NCBI GenBank assembly: GCA_036881905.1
Contig: JBAJNN010000003.1
Location: 62,001 to 126,000 of the forward strand
Source: JBAJNN01 sp036881905
GTDB lineage: Bacteria > Pseudomonadota > Alphaproteobacteria > Rhizobiales > Im1
Direction of reading: 5' to 3'
Length of the DNA stretch: 64,000 nucleotides
The notes under the pieces are model-generated. The model was not told where the DNA came from. It was given only the letters and a program-made list of their open reading frames with translations, and did no database searches. Both the position numbers and the translations under genes were made by a program. Positions 43,590 to 52,629 of the stretch are shown here, piece by piece. How positions within the stretch are numbered: the first letter of the stretch is position 1; every line of letters begins with the position of its first letter.

Positions 43590-44290
43590 GATATGGGCAC
43601 GGATGGCCGCAATCGCCGCATGAGACATCTCCAGCGTCACACGACGAGTCCCAGGTCTTATAGCGTGGGCAATGGTAGGTGTCGAATAAGGCAACGCCGT
43701 TTATATCGTGCGACTGAGCCAGGGCCGAAAGGGTGGGCCGCGCGTTTGAGGGTGCAGGCTGTCAATATGGCGTCGTGGATGATGCGGCCCAAGGCGAGGA
43801 TAGCCTTCAGATTTTTCATGTCGGCAACGGGCCTGGCAAGATAGGCGTTACAAAGGCGAATTTCCACGCCGGTCGGTTTGTTTCGCGGTGGAACGCGGCG
43901 CACGGCATTGGTGATCAGACAATCATCAAGGTGGCTTGTGTCGGTGGTGTCGGCCCGATAATCGCCATGGGCAAAGTTCCAGGCGATCAGGGACTTATAG
44001 GAGCAATATGCCGGCAAAATCGCCGGTAAAAAGACCGTCCGGTTCGGTTTGCCCCTTGAAGCCCCGGGGCCAGGCCAACCACGGGAAATTGCGCGATGGC
44101 GATCGCCGAAAGAGAGAACCCGCACATTGAACCAATCGGGAAAAAGGGTCCGGTTACGGGCGCGAAACGCCGCCAGCCGCTTGCATAATGAACAATCATG
44201 CGGGGGTTCCGACCTCTGATGGGCCGACAGGCGACAAGAGGTTGCCTTCATGCGTCGGTGCCAGGATGTTATGAGCATCTCCTAAAAGCC
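43590..44290 (-). pseudogene. Broken type V uracil-DNA glycosylase gene
   Basis: Pieces of the family occur in order on the minus strand but in different frames: HDCSLCKRLAAFRARNRTLF then PDWFNVRVLSFGDRH, next frame FPVVGLAPGLQGANRTGRSF, then KSLIAWNFAHGDYRADTTDT then DCLITNAVRRVPPRNKPTG, and ADMKNLKAILALGRIIHDAI. At least two frame changes (near 44085 and 44010), and apparently others in the 3' part, break the gene. The intact enzyme would excise uracil from DNA. Confidence 0.85.
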
Positions 44291-44459
44291 GTGAAAGACA
44301 AAATCGAGCTTGAAATAAATCAGGCGGCTGGGCTGATGAAAGTGCGTCTGTAGCTTTCGGACGTTCTCTGGGACGCCGGCGTTGTTGGCCCGTTTCAGAG
44401 CCGAGGCCGGCAAGGCCTGTCGGGCGCTTTAAAACCTTTCATTCGGCGAAACCTCTTCG

Positions 44460-44979
44460 CAAGGCGCATTGTGCTGTGTGGCGTCACGCGCAATCTCGCC
44501 GCGCAAATCATTGAGTTCGATGAACTAATCACCTGACGGCGTAGCTCGTCGCGGACCGGGCGGTTTGGTTGCGACGGTGGAAACCAGGCTGACCCGAACG
44601 CCCGTGCGCTGGACGGTTTCTGTCAGGTAACGAAAGTCACCATCACCGGAGAACGATACAACATGATCCAGAGCATGCGACGTTTCCATAATATCGACGG
44701 CGATTTCGGTATTCATATTACTCTTGAGCTTACGCTGAGCGAGCTCATCGGTAAATTCTTTCGCCGTCCTGGTGACGACCGTGTAGCCATTACAGTCCAG
44801 CCAGTCGATAACAGGCCGAATCGACGAATATTCCGCCTCATCCGTGAGTGCGGTATAATAGATCGCGCGAATGAGACGCCCTTTTGACTGAAAGAATTTA
44901 AAAGTCTTTTGTAATCAATCCCAAAATTGAGTGTTTTTGCAGAAAGTTAGAGATTGGTGCTATCGATAACCAAAACCAT
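44460..44979 (-). pseudogene. Broken LabA-like NYN-domain protein gene
   Basis: Minus-strand frames spell an NYN (PIN-like RNase) protein: MVLVIDSTNL, then an in-frame TAA at 44947-44949, then LSAKTLNFGIDYKRLL, a frame change near 44900, KGRLIRAIYYTALTDEAEYS then IRPVIDWLDCNGYTVVTRTA, VSFSGDGDFRYLTETVQRTG, and another frame change near 44540 before FIELNDLRGEIARDATQHNA. Three lesions make this clearly a pseudogene. Intact members are found widely in alphaproteobacteria. Confidence 0.85.
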
Positions 44980-45599
44980 ACATTCTCCGGAATAAAGCAA
45001 CATGCTTACATCTGTCTGTAAGAGATATTAAACATAATGAAAATTGCCATAAAGCTCACTCATTCCGCGCTGAATAATTTTGTATCGGTATAATTCAGTT
45101 CATGAATAACGCTGCCATAACATGGTCTGAAGGACAAGGGAACGGCCGGAAAACTCTCTTTGCCCCATTTGAAGCCCCTGATTGGGCTTTTTTGGGCTTC
45201 ATGGGGCGAGGCATGTGCTCTTGCAAGCTGCGGCCAAGCCGCGGGCGGGCAATCCACGACCACCAAGAAAACTGAAAGCAATTGCACGGGCATTGTGGTT
45301 AAAACCACATAACCGTGCTGTCGGCAAAAGCCGCAAACAAAAAGCCGGAGCGATCCCCATTGCTCCAGCTCTTCGCAACAGTTCTTATTAAAAACCCTGT
45401 TTTATAATCTTAATTAATGATTGAGGGTTTCGTTTTATCGTAACAGTGTCGAGCATATAGAGTGACATTCCTATTGGATTATATATCTCACATGGTGATA
45501 TTACTATCATTCAAATTAAATTTTTTGGCCTTTCTAATACAATCAAAATCTTTCAAAAATATTTTATTATTTTTAGTTTAGTTAATGTACAACGCTGTT
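44980..45599. other. AT-rich gene-free region with several hairpins
   Basis: 620 bases. No credible ORF. Inverted repeats cluster at 45157-45400: GCCCCATTTGAAGCCC facing GGGCTTCATGGGGC (45163-45208), with a nested AAGCCC/GGGCTT TTTT resembling a Rho-independent terminator; GCACGG facing CCGTGC around GTGGTTAAAACCAC (about 45285-45320); and GGAGC facing GCTCC near 45345. This could be a terminator group, a structured RNA, or relics of a mobile element. Confidence 0.45.
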
Positions 45600-46800
45600 T
45601 CAACAATGTATACTCTAGTAATACTTCTTACCAGCGTTTTGTCTAAGATCAGATTATCGTTGCCGCCCTTGGTGTTCAAGTCGATTTTTTCGACGCCTCT
45701 GATATGCTGAAGATCCTCCGGGGTAGGGCTAATGCCATTGGAAACTGGACAGTGTCAAAACCGTCACCGCCATCCATGCTCTTGAAGTCCATGGCGGTTG
45801 CCGTGATCGTGTCATCGCTCACGCCGGTTGACGTGCTTTCGCTATTACCTAAACTGACAGAATCATCCGCATCACCTTATGACACCCTGCTTGACTTTCA
45901 CGGCGAGGGTATTACCGCCAAAGTTACGGGCAGTGTTTATGTCATAATCTCCCGCGGCGCCACTCTTCGTAAATCTCGCCAACTCCACCATGTCATCATA
46001 TTCTCCGTCAATGGTCAACTGCGTGCCGCCGAAGATAGATTTTACCAAAACCGTTGTTAATGTGGGACGGTGATTGCCATTGCTCAGGTCGATTTTCTCA
46101 ACGGTTTCGATCCCTTGAAGATCCACCCTGGTCAGGTTGACACCATTGGCGGGCACAAGGGTACCAGTGTCTTTCCCACCATCCATCCCATTAGGCTGTG
46201 TCCGATGAGTCCTACTCCTCTATGGTAATAACATTGTTTTCGGTAGTCCCACTGACGGATTTGTGGTCCTCATCGACGGTGAAATTCGCTTCTGCTGCTC
46301 TTTCTCGGTAGTCTCACCGTCCCCAGTGCTCTTGCTCTGCTGCCCGAATTCCTGTCATCATTGTCAAAGGCACCGACCGCCACGGCAACGCCACCTGCAA
46401 CTCCTACCACGGCACCCCGACCGATCCCAGGAAACCGGCAATGCCCCCTATGGGCATCGGGGGCGCGGGGAGCACCGAACGGCCGGCAAAACCGGCATCG
46501 ACATAATCACCCGTCTCGGCATCCCAAAGTTGCAGGACCGACTTGCCATCTCCATCATCAAGGAAATAACCGGAAGAGAAGGGCCGTCTCGCCGTCCGCC
46601 AGAAACGCAATCAGGTCGTTGCCGTTGCGCTCGTGGCCGACGACATCGCCGGCCTCAACGGCCAACGCTACGGTTGGTGAATGCCCGACATCCGGCCCAC
46701 GCCTCATGCCCCGACAGCAACACCGTTTCATGCCAGGCGGTTGCCGGAGAAAGTGTCTTAATCGAGGTTCATAACAAAATTCCTCCTTCGTCTGCTGACT
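45600..46800 (-). pseudogene. Decayed large repeat-containing surface protein (RTX/VCBS-like)
   Basis: Minus-strand fragments recall large secreted adhesins. Near 46780-46380 come an N-terminal-like ADGETALLF and YFLDDGDGKSVLQLWDAETG then PMPIGGIAGFLG. Near 46190-45870 come LQGIETVEKIDLSNGN and TQLTIDGEYDDMVELARF. Near 45780-45630 come KSMDGGDGFDTVQFP and (shifted frame) IRGVEKIDLNTKGGNDNLIL, a second copy of the EKIDL repeat. Multiple stops and frame changes leave no long reading frame. The gap between N-like and repeat parts is far too short for the original protein, so most of it has been deleted. Confidence 0.6.
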
Positions 46801-46939
46801 CGGCGGCAATCTTCACTTCTTAATACATGTAAACCAACCTTTTCAACACGATATTGCAATATTCGACAAAAGTTTGTTGGCATTGCAATTATAAGAGCAG
46901 GAAAGAGAACATTTTTGCGAGTTCTTTTGCGGACAAATG

Positions 46940-48250
46940 CTATATCAAGACCAGACCGACCGCAATAATGACCCCCGACAAGAACAAGTGCGGCATGCAA
47001 AAGCCCATAATGTCTCTGGCCTTGAGGCCGGCGATCGCCAAGAGAGGCAGCGCCCAGAAAGGTTGAATCAGATTGGTCCAGGCATCTCCCCAGGCCACCG
47101 CCATTGATGCGCGCGCCACATCCACTCCCATCGCCTGAGCCGCGGGCAGGATCACTGGGGCCTGCACGGCCCATTGTCCGCCGCCCGAGGGCACGAACAA
47201 ATTGACCAGGCCCGCGCTGAGGAAGGTCCAGAACGGAAAACTGGTCTGGCTGGAAAGAGAGACCAGGCCATGAGAAATCGACATCGCAAGCCCCGATCCG
47301 GTCATGATCGCCATAATGCCCGCGTAGAAGGGGAACTGGATAATGATGGCCCCACCCCCCTTCACCGCTTCGTTAAGGCTGGCAAGCAGCCGTCTCGGTG
47401 TTCCGTGCAGGATGATGGCGGCAAACAGAAACGCGAAGTTGATGACGTTGAGCGTCAATGCGCCCTTATGGATGAAATAATCGATCAGCCAGACTAGCCC
47501 CGCCAGACCGATCAGTATGGTAAGACCGCGACTGTCGAGAAGCCTTTCCGATGGGGTATCGCCGGTTGTACCAACGCTTTCAGAGGAACTCCCGAGGCTT
47601 GCGGGGTCTATATAGACGCTGTCATCGTCCTTTGGCAGCATCATCATGTTGACCACAGGCAGGGTGATGAAAAGCGCGATAACGATAGCGATATTGAAGC
47701 CTGAGAACAGCGTATGCTGCACGGCAACGATGCCGATAATGCTCTGAAAAGGGTGACCCTCCGTTGCGATCGACAGCGGTATCGAACCCGAAAGTCCACC
47801 ATGCCAGACTAGAAAACCCGAATAGGCCGAGGCGATGAGCAGACGATAGTCGACACGAATCCTGCGGGCGATCTCCTTTGCGAAAAGCCCGCCCGCCACG
47901 AGGCCAAACCCCCAGTTGAGCCAACTGGCGACCAGAGCAACCAAGGTGACGGAAACAATCGCCATGGCGGGCGAATTCTGGAGGTTGGCGATGGCTGATA
48001 GCCCCCGACGCACCGGCGGTGTTGCCGCCATCATGTAACCGGTGACCAGCACCAGGAGCATCTGCATCGAGAATTGCAGCAGCGACCAGAGGCCACCTCC
48101 CCACATGCGTATCACTTGAAGCGGCCCACACCCCTCAAAGAGTGTGGCCGCCAACATCGCGACAACAGTCAGGATGATCACGAAAATGTAAGAATCGGGG
48201 AGGTAACGCTCGACCAACCCGACCAGCAACCTCGATACCCTCTTGAGCAT
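46940..48250 (-). CDS. atoE: Short-chain fatty-acid transporter (AtoE family)
   Basis: A 436-residue inner-membrane carrier with 12 or more helices, probably taking up short-chain fatty acids such as acetoacetate or butyrate. It begins MLKRVSRLLVGLVERYLPDS, with family stretches WGGGLWSLLQFSMQMLLVLV near 50-69, LNWGFGLVAGGLFAKEIAR near 111-129, YSGFLVWHGGLSGSIPL near 143-159, and the late NLFVPSGGGQWAVQAPVILP near 351-370. No acetoacetate-degradation genes adjoin it, so the substrate is uncertain. Confidence 0.9.
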   Translation of the reverse strand: MLKRVSRLLVGLVERYLPDSYIFVIILTVVAMLAATLFEGCGPLQVIRMWGGGLWSLLQFSMQMLLVLVTGYMMAATPPVRRGLSAIANLQNSPAMAIVSVTLVALVASWLNWGFGLVAGGLFAKEIARRIRVDYRLLIASAYSGFLVWHGGLSGSIPLSIATEGHPFQSIIGIVAVQHTLFSGFNIAIVIALFITLPVVNMMMLPKDDDSVYIDPASLGSSSESVGTTGDTPSERLLDSRGLTILIGLAGLVWLIDYFIHKGALTLNVINFAFLFAAIILHGTPRRLLASLNEAVKGGGAIIIQFPFYAGIMAIMTGSGLAMSISHGLVSLSSQTSFPFWTFLSAGLVNLFVPSGGGQWAVQAPVILPAAQAMGVDVARASMAVAWGDAWTNLIQPFWALPLLAIAGLKARDIMGFCMPHLFLSGVIIAVGLVLI

Positions 48251-48356
48251 GCCGATCTCCCCTGGCGGTTTTCGCTGAAAATGTAGGCCCGATGTTATTT
48301 GTCACCTTACTTTAAAACAGCAATATGAACAACTTACTTTCATATTATCGTGATAA

Positions 48357-48905
48357 TCAGAGGGTGACAAGACGCCCATAATCATCGCTCAGGCGGATAA
48401 TATCGTCCTCTTCGAGATAGTCGCCGAGCTGGATCTCGATGAGGTAAAGCGGAACCGCGCCGGGATTGGCCAGACGATGCACCACGCCGCAGGGGATGAC
48501 AATCGCGGCGTGGCGGCCGATGATTGTCGTTTCCAGACCGCAAGTCACAAGCCCGCAGCCTTGGACCACCACCCAATGTTCACTCCTGTGACGATGGTGC
48601 TGCAATGACAGTCGGTCCTCCGGATTGACCACGATCTCCTTGATCCGCACACCGTCATTGCGGTGCACATTGCGATAATGCCCCCATGGTTTGTTCACCC
48701 TTAAAGCAGGTTGCGTCCATGTTAGAATTGGCGATCCAGGCGGCGGGCCTTGCGCGGTAAAAACAGAATATTCCCTAACCTCTTTTACGGATCGGCAAGC
48801 CCGCCATTCGGCGCCGCTGGCGCCTTCGTCCAAGGGGGACGGAGTCTCATCCAAGCCAAAATCATGATAACGGGTCAATGCCCGATCTTTTTGCCACTGT
48901 TCCAT
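48357..48905 (-). CDS. Mannose-6-phosphate isomerase type II-like cupin protein
   Basis: A 182-residue protein matching only the C-terminal cupin domain of type II phosphomannose isomerase/guanylyltransferases: RVNKPWGHYRNVHRNDGVRI near 69-88, LSLQHHRHRSEHWVVVQGCG near 98-117 with the His metal site, and PCGVVHRLANPGAVPLYLIE near 137-156. It would interconvert mannose-6-phosphate and fructose-6-phosphate for GDP-mannose supply. The nucleotidyltransferase domain is absent and no polysaccharide genes are adjacent. Confidence 0.85.
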   Translation of the reverse strand: MEQWQKDRALTRYHDFGLDETPSPLDEGASGAEWRACRSVKEVREYSVFTAQGPPPGSPILTWTQPALRVNKPWGHYRNVHRNDGVRIKEIVVNPEDRLSLQHHRHRSEHWVVVQGCGLVTCGLETTIIGRHAAIVIPCGVVHRLANPGAVPLYLIEIQLGDYLEEDDIIRLSDDYGRLVTL

Positions 48906-49850
48906 AGCCTCTCCCCAAGCAGAACATTATGCTGATCGTGAATGGGCCATTTATAGCACGATCAACAGGTTCTTTACAGCACAATAAATTCGGAATGCGG
49001 ACCCATTGATTTCCCGTGCCATTGGAAGCATTCGATGTGCGGCCAAATGGTTGTGCAGCGTTATGATGATGACTTGGCTGTGGCCGGGCTTGAACGGTCC
49101 TGCTGATCGGTTCGGGCGCCATGGACAATTTACCAGCAGAGCATAATCCGATCCGGAGAAGCGAGGATCGACAAGATTATGCGGACGAAATAAAAATTAA
49201 GAGCGCCGGTTTGATTCGATCGGATTGAATGGCGCTCTCAAGCCTTCGACGATATTGGTTTTGTTCGCTTCCTAAAGACGCAAAGCTCCGCTTTTCCGCC
49301 GAGGCGCGTTTGGCTTGCGCCCTGGTCACACCACACAATCCGATGCTTGATTCTCCATGAACATTTTCCATGGACTGAAACTCGGGCGAACTTCACTTGG
49401 GATGTTGTGAAAAATTGGGGCCTGTTGGCGTCCAGGATTTGGAGCGCGCTTGAACGAAAATCGTCCAGTTTCGGCAAAGCGGCAAGCGCTGAGAAGGGCT
49501 TATCCTTTTGCCAAACTTTCGCGACGCCGAAATGGCCGGTTTTCGCCGTATCCTTACCGGACGCGGCGGATTTTCTCCCCTAAAAAGCCAAGGTCGAAGC
49601 CCTATTTTACCCGGGTGCGCTTCAGTGATTACAGGCTTTTCTCGCCACGTCACTGCACGTTTCGCCCGCAGCTATAATTATATGTAAAAGCTTATAATAA
49701 GAAATATAAAAGCTTTATTAAAAAAATATTTATATAGGGTTGAATATTATTTTATAAATCGATAACGTATTTAATTCGGAAATAAGTTCCGTTCAGAATT
49801 TGGCGGCTTTACTGGTTTCTCCGCCCGGAATAGGCATAAGGACATTCGGT
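48906..49850. other. Gene-poor region before the arc operon
   Basis: 945 bases. It holds the third palindromic repeat (49137-49240) and, at 49670-49800, a strongly AT-rich stretch with two AAAAGCTT palindromes (49686-49693 and 49708-49715). Several short ORFs between 49240 and 49680 on both strands lack ribosome sites and resemble nothing I know. Confidence 0.5.
49137..49240. repeat. Dispersed palindromic repeat, copy 3
   Basis: 104 bases from CAGAGCATAATCCGATC to TGGCGCTCTCA. It contains GCATAATC facing GATTATGC and shares GCGAGGATCGACAAGATTA with copies 1 and 2. The right half, AAGAGCGCCGGTTTGATTCG, parallels copy 2. The terminal GAGCrC/GCGCTCT inverted repeat is kept. Confidence 0.75.
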
Positions 49851-51308
49851 ATGATCGACAAACCCATATCCCAAGACACAAACCCCGAGACCCGAAAACT
49901 GGGGCTGACCGCTCTGGCCGCCTTGGTGATTAGTTCGATGATCGGTGCGGGGTTTTTCAACCTGCCCCAAAACATGACTTCGGGCGCGGGCCTGGTCGCG
50001 ATTGTGCTGGCATGGATCATTACCGGTGTCGGCATGTCTTTTCTGGCGAATTCATTTCGCATTCTCGCCAATGAAAAGCCGGAAGTCACCGCCGGTGTTT
50101 TTGCCTATGCCCGTCATGCGTTCGGGCGCTTCGTCGGTTTCGAGATGGCCTGGGGCTACTGGCTGTCGGTAATCTTCGGCAATGTCGCCTATGTTGTTCT
50201 GGTGATGCAGAGTCTGGGCTATTGCCTGCCCGTTTTCGGTGACAGAAGCAACTGGCCGTCGATTGTCGGCGGATCGGTGCTGATCTGGGCGATGCATTTC
50301 CTGGTTCTGCGTGGCGTGCGCCAGGCCAGTTACGTCAATGTGGTTGGGACTGTCGCCAAAATCGTCCTGATCATCCTCATGGTGATCATCGCCGCCATTG
50401 CCTGGCGCTGGGATCGGTTCACCTTCGACGTCCTAGGGCAAAGCCAGGGGCTTGGGTCTCTCTTAAGCCAGGTTCGGGGCACCATGCTCGTCACATTGTG
50501 GGTTTTCATCGGTATCGAAGGGGCGTGCGCGATTTCCGGTTGCGCCCGTTCACAGAAGCTGGTCGGGCGCGCGACCCTGGTGGGGTTGATGACATGCCTT
50601 AGTCTCTATGCGCTGATTACGATTTTGCCCTTCGGCGTTCTTTCGCAAGCAGAGTTGAGCGCGCTGCCCAACCCGTCAACCGCCTATCTTCTGGACCATA
50701 TCGTCGGCGGGTGGGGCGGCGTCCTGGTCAATCTCGGGCTTTTGATCTCGGTGTTGAGCTCATGGTTGGCCTGGACGCTTCTGGCCGCCGAAGTACCGTT
50801 TGCCGCCGCTGGCGACGGGCTGTTCCCCGAGGGTCTGTCCCACGAGAATCGCAACCATACGCCGGCCCCGGCCTTGTGGCTTTCAAGCATCGTCATGCAG
50901 CTTGCGATGTTTGTCGTGCTGTTCGCGCAGGATGCATGGATTTTTTTGATCAGCGTCGCCGGTATGATGGTTTTGCCGCCCTATCTGTCCAGCACCCTGT
51001 ACCTGTGCAAGCTGGCTTTTGCCCCCGACTTCAAAACCGAAGGGATTTCATCGCGCAATGGCGCGGGTATAACCGCTGTTCTGGGCACGATCTATGCGTT
51101 GTGGCTGCTTTATGGCGCCGGGTTGGCCTATCTGCTGATGTCGGTGGCCTTCTACGCCTTAGGCATTCCGCTGTTCTGGCGAGCGCGGCGCGGCTTAAAC
51201 CGCGATGAAGCGGTTTTCACCAACGCGGAAATCGTTTTCGCGATACTGGTGTCCCTGATTGGCGTCGTCGCGATTTGGTCTTTCGCCGGCGGGCATATTC
51301 ATCTTTAA
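49851..51308 (+). CDS. arcD: Arginine:ornithine antiporter (APC family)
   Basis: Exchanges external arginine for internal ornithine, feeding the arginine deiminase pathway. The 485-residue protein has 12 to 13 helices and the APC N-terminal pattern LTALAALVISSMIGAGFFNL near 17-36, followed by ANEKPEVTAGVFAYARHAFG near 73-92 and the helix WVFIGIEGACAISGCARSQK near 220-239. AAGGACATTCGGT precedes the ATG at 49851, preferred over 49800. It heads arcDABC; the AT-rich DNA upstream likely holds the promoter. I found no clear FNR/ANR box. Confidence 0.92.
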   Translation: MIDKPISQDTNPETRKLGLTALAALVISSMIGAGFFNLPQNMTSGAGLVAIVLAWIITGVGMSFLANSFRILANEKPEVTAGVFAYARHAFGRFVGFEMAWGYWLSVIFGNVAYVVLVMQSLGYCLPVFGDRSNWPSIVGGSVLIWAMHFLVLRGVRQASYVNVVGTVAKIVLIILMVIIAAIAWRWDRFTFDVLGQSQGLGSLLSQVRGTMLVTLWVFIGIEGACAISGCARSQKLVGRATLVGLMTCLSLYALITILPFGVLSQAELSALPNPSTAYLLDHIVGGWGGVLVNLGLLISVLSSWLAWTLLAAEVPFAAAGDGLFPEGLSHENRNHTPAPALWLSSIVMQLAMFVVLFAQDAWIFLISVAGMMVLPPYLSSTLYLCKLAFAPDFKTEGISSRNGAGITAVLGTIYALWLLYGAGLAYLLMSVAFYALGIPLFWRARRGLNRDEAVFTNAEIVFAILVSLIGVVAIWSFAGGHIHL

Positions 51309-51380
51309 CCCTCCCGGTGGGTCGGGAAAGGTCGTTTGCGCGCACTTTTCCTCCACCATTATAATGAAAGGTAGACTGAT

Positions 51381-52607
51381 ATGACTCGACTCTCCGTTCA
51401 ATCCGAATGCGGCGCCTTGCGCCAGGTGATCGTTCATCGCCCCGATTTGTCCCTGCGGCGGCTGTCGCCGGCAAACTGCAAGGATTTGCTCTTCGATGAC
51501 ATTTTATGGGTCCAAAGAGCCCGACAAGAACATGACGGCTTTGTCGATCAAATGAAAAGCCGGGGAATAAAAGTCCATCTTGTTCATGATTTGCTGGCCG
51601 AAACCGTAAAAGACGATGACGCCCGCGACTGGCTGCTCGAACACCGTCTGGCTTCGGGACATTTGGGATCAGCGTTGCGCGGTGAAATAACGCCATGGCT
51701 TCGGGAAATGGCCTCTGAACAGCTTGCAGAACATCTGATCGGCGGCATTGCCGTCGGCGAATTGCCATTCAAAAGCAAAAGCCTGCCCATTGCCCTGATG
51801 AACTCACAGGATTTTGTCCTGCCCCCCTTGCCCAATCAGCTCTTTACTCGCGATACTACCGCATGGATTTATGGCGGCGTGACCCTAAACCCCATGCATT
51901 GGTCGGCCCGCTGGCAGGAAACGCTGAATATGGCGGCCATTTACCGCTTTCACCCGATGTTCGCGGCGGCGGAGTTTTCCATCTGGTGGGGAGACAACGA
52001 ACAGGTCCGGGCAGGCGTTTCACTCGAAGGCGGCGATGTCATGCCGATCGGCAACCGCACCGTTCTTGTCGGCATGGGGGAACGTTCGACACCCACCGCG
52101 GTCGAATCCCTGTCGCGGGAATTGTTTCGCCACAATGCCGTGGATCGGGTCATCGCCGCGGCTTTGCCGCGTGATCGGGCCTTTATGCATCTCGATACGG
52201 TGTTCTCATTCTGTGATCGCGACCTGGTGGTCATGTTTCCCTCCGTGGTCGAGCGTATTCGGGCGTTTTCAATCCGCCCCGGCGACAAGGACGGTGAAAT
52301 CGACGTGCGGGCGGAGCAAAACTCTTTTATCGATACGATCGCCGAAGCGCTGAATCTTAAAACCCTGCGCACCATTTCAAGCGGCCATGATGATGCTTAC
52401 GAAGCGGAGCGCGAACAGTGGGACGACGGCAACAATGTGCTGGCTGTCGAGCCCGGCGTCGTTATGGCCTACAATCGTAATGTTCACACCAATACCCTGC
52501 TTCGCAAGGCCGGGGTGGAAGTCATTACCATTGAAGGCGCCGAACTCAGCCGTGGACGCGGCGGCAGCCACTGTATGAGTTGCCCGGTCGAACGCGATGC
52601 CTGCTGA
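51381..52607 (+). CDS. arcA: Arginine deiminase
   Basis: Hydrolyses arginine to citrulline and ammonia. The 408-residue enzyme carries LPNQLFTRDTTAWIYGGVTL near 153-172, SLEGGDVMPIGNRTVLVGMG near 214-233, the catalytic-His helix FMHLDTVFSFCDRDLVV near 269-285, and the nucleophile Cys398 in GRGGSHCMSCPV. AAAGGTAGACTGAT precedes the ATG. Second gene of arcDABC, 72 bases after arcD. Confidence 0.97.
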   Translation: MTRLSVQSECGALRQVIVHRPDLSLRRLSPANCKDLLFDDILWVQRARQEHDGFVDQMKSRGIKVHLVHDLLAETVKDDDARDWLLEHRLASGHLGSALRGEITPWLREMASEQLAEHLIGGIAVGELPFKSKSLPIALMNSQDFVLPPLPNQLFTRDTTAWIYGGVTLNPMHWSARWQETLNMAAIYRFHPMFAAAEFSIWWGDNEQVRAGVSLEGGDVMPIGNRTVLVGMGERSTPTAVESLSRELFRHNAVDRVIAAALPRDRAFMHLDTVFSFCDRDLVVMFPSVVERIRAFSIRPGDKDGEIDVRAEQNSFIDTIAEALNLKTLRTISSGHDDAYEAEREQWDDGNNVLAVEPGVVMAYNRNVHTNTLLRKAGVEVITIEGAELSRGRGGSHCMSCPVERDAC

Positions 52608-52629
52608 CCCTGATGCGAAAGACGGAAAA

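Noticed and set aside
45060..45308. 82-residue minus-strand ORF in AT-rich DNA
   Set aside because: It spans the hairpins and has no ribosome site; likely chance.
44980..46810. CRISPR array in the repeat-rich gap
   Set aside because: The inverted repeats are not regularly spaced direct repeats and no cas gene is present.
49347..49677. Several short ORFs on both strands upstream of the arc operon
   Set aside because: No motifs, no ribosome sites, overlapping each other; cannot be supported.
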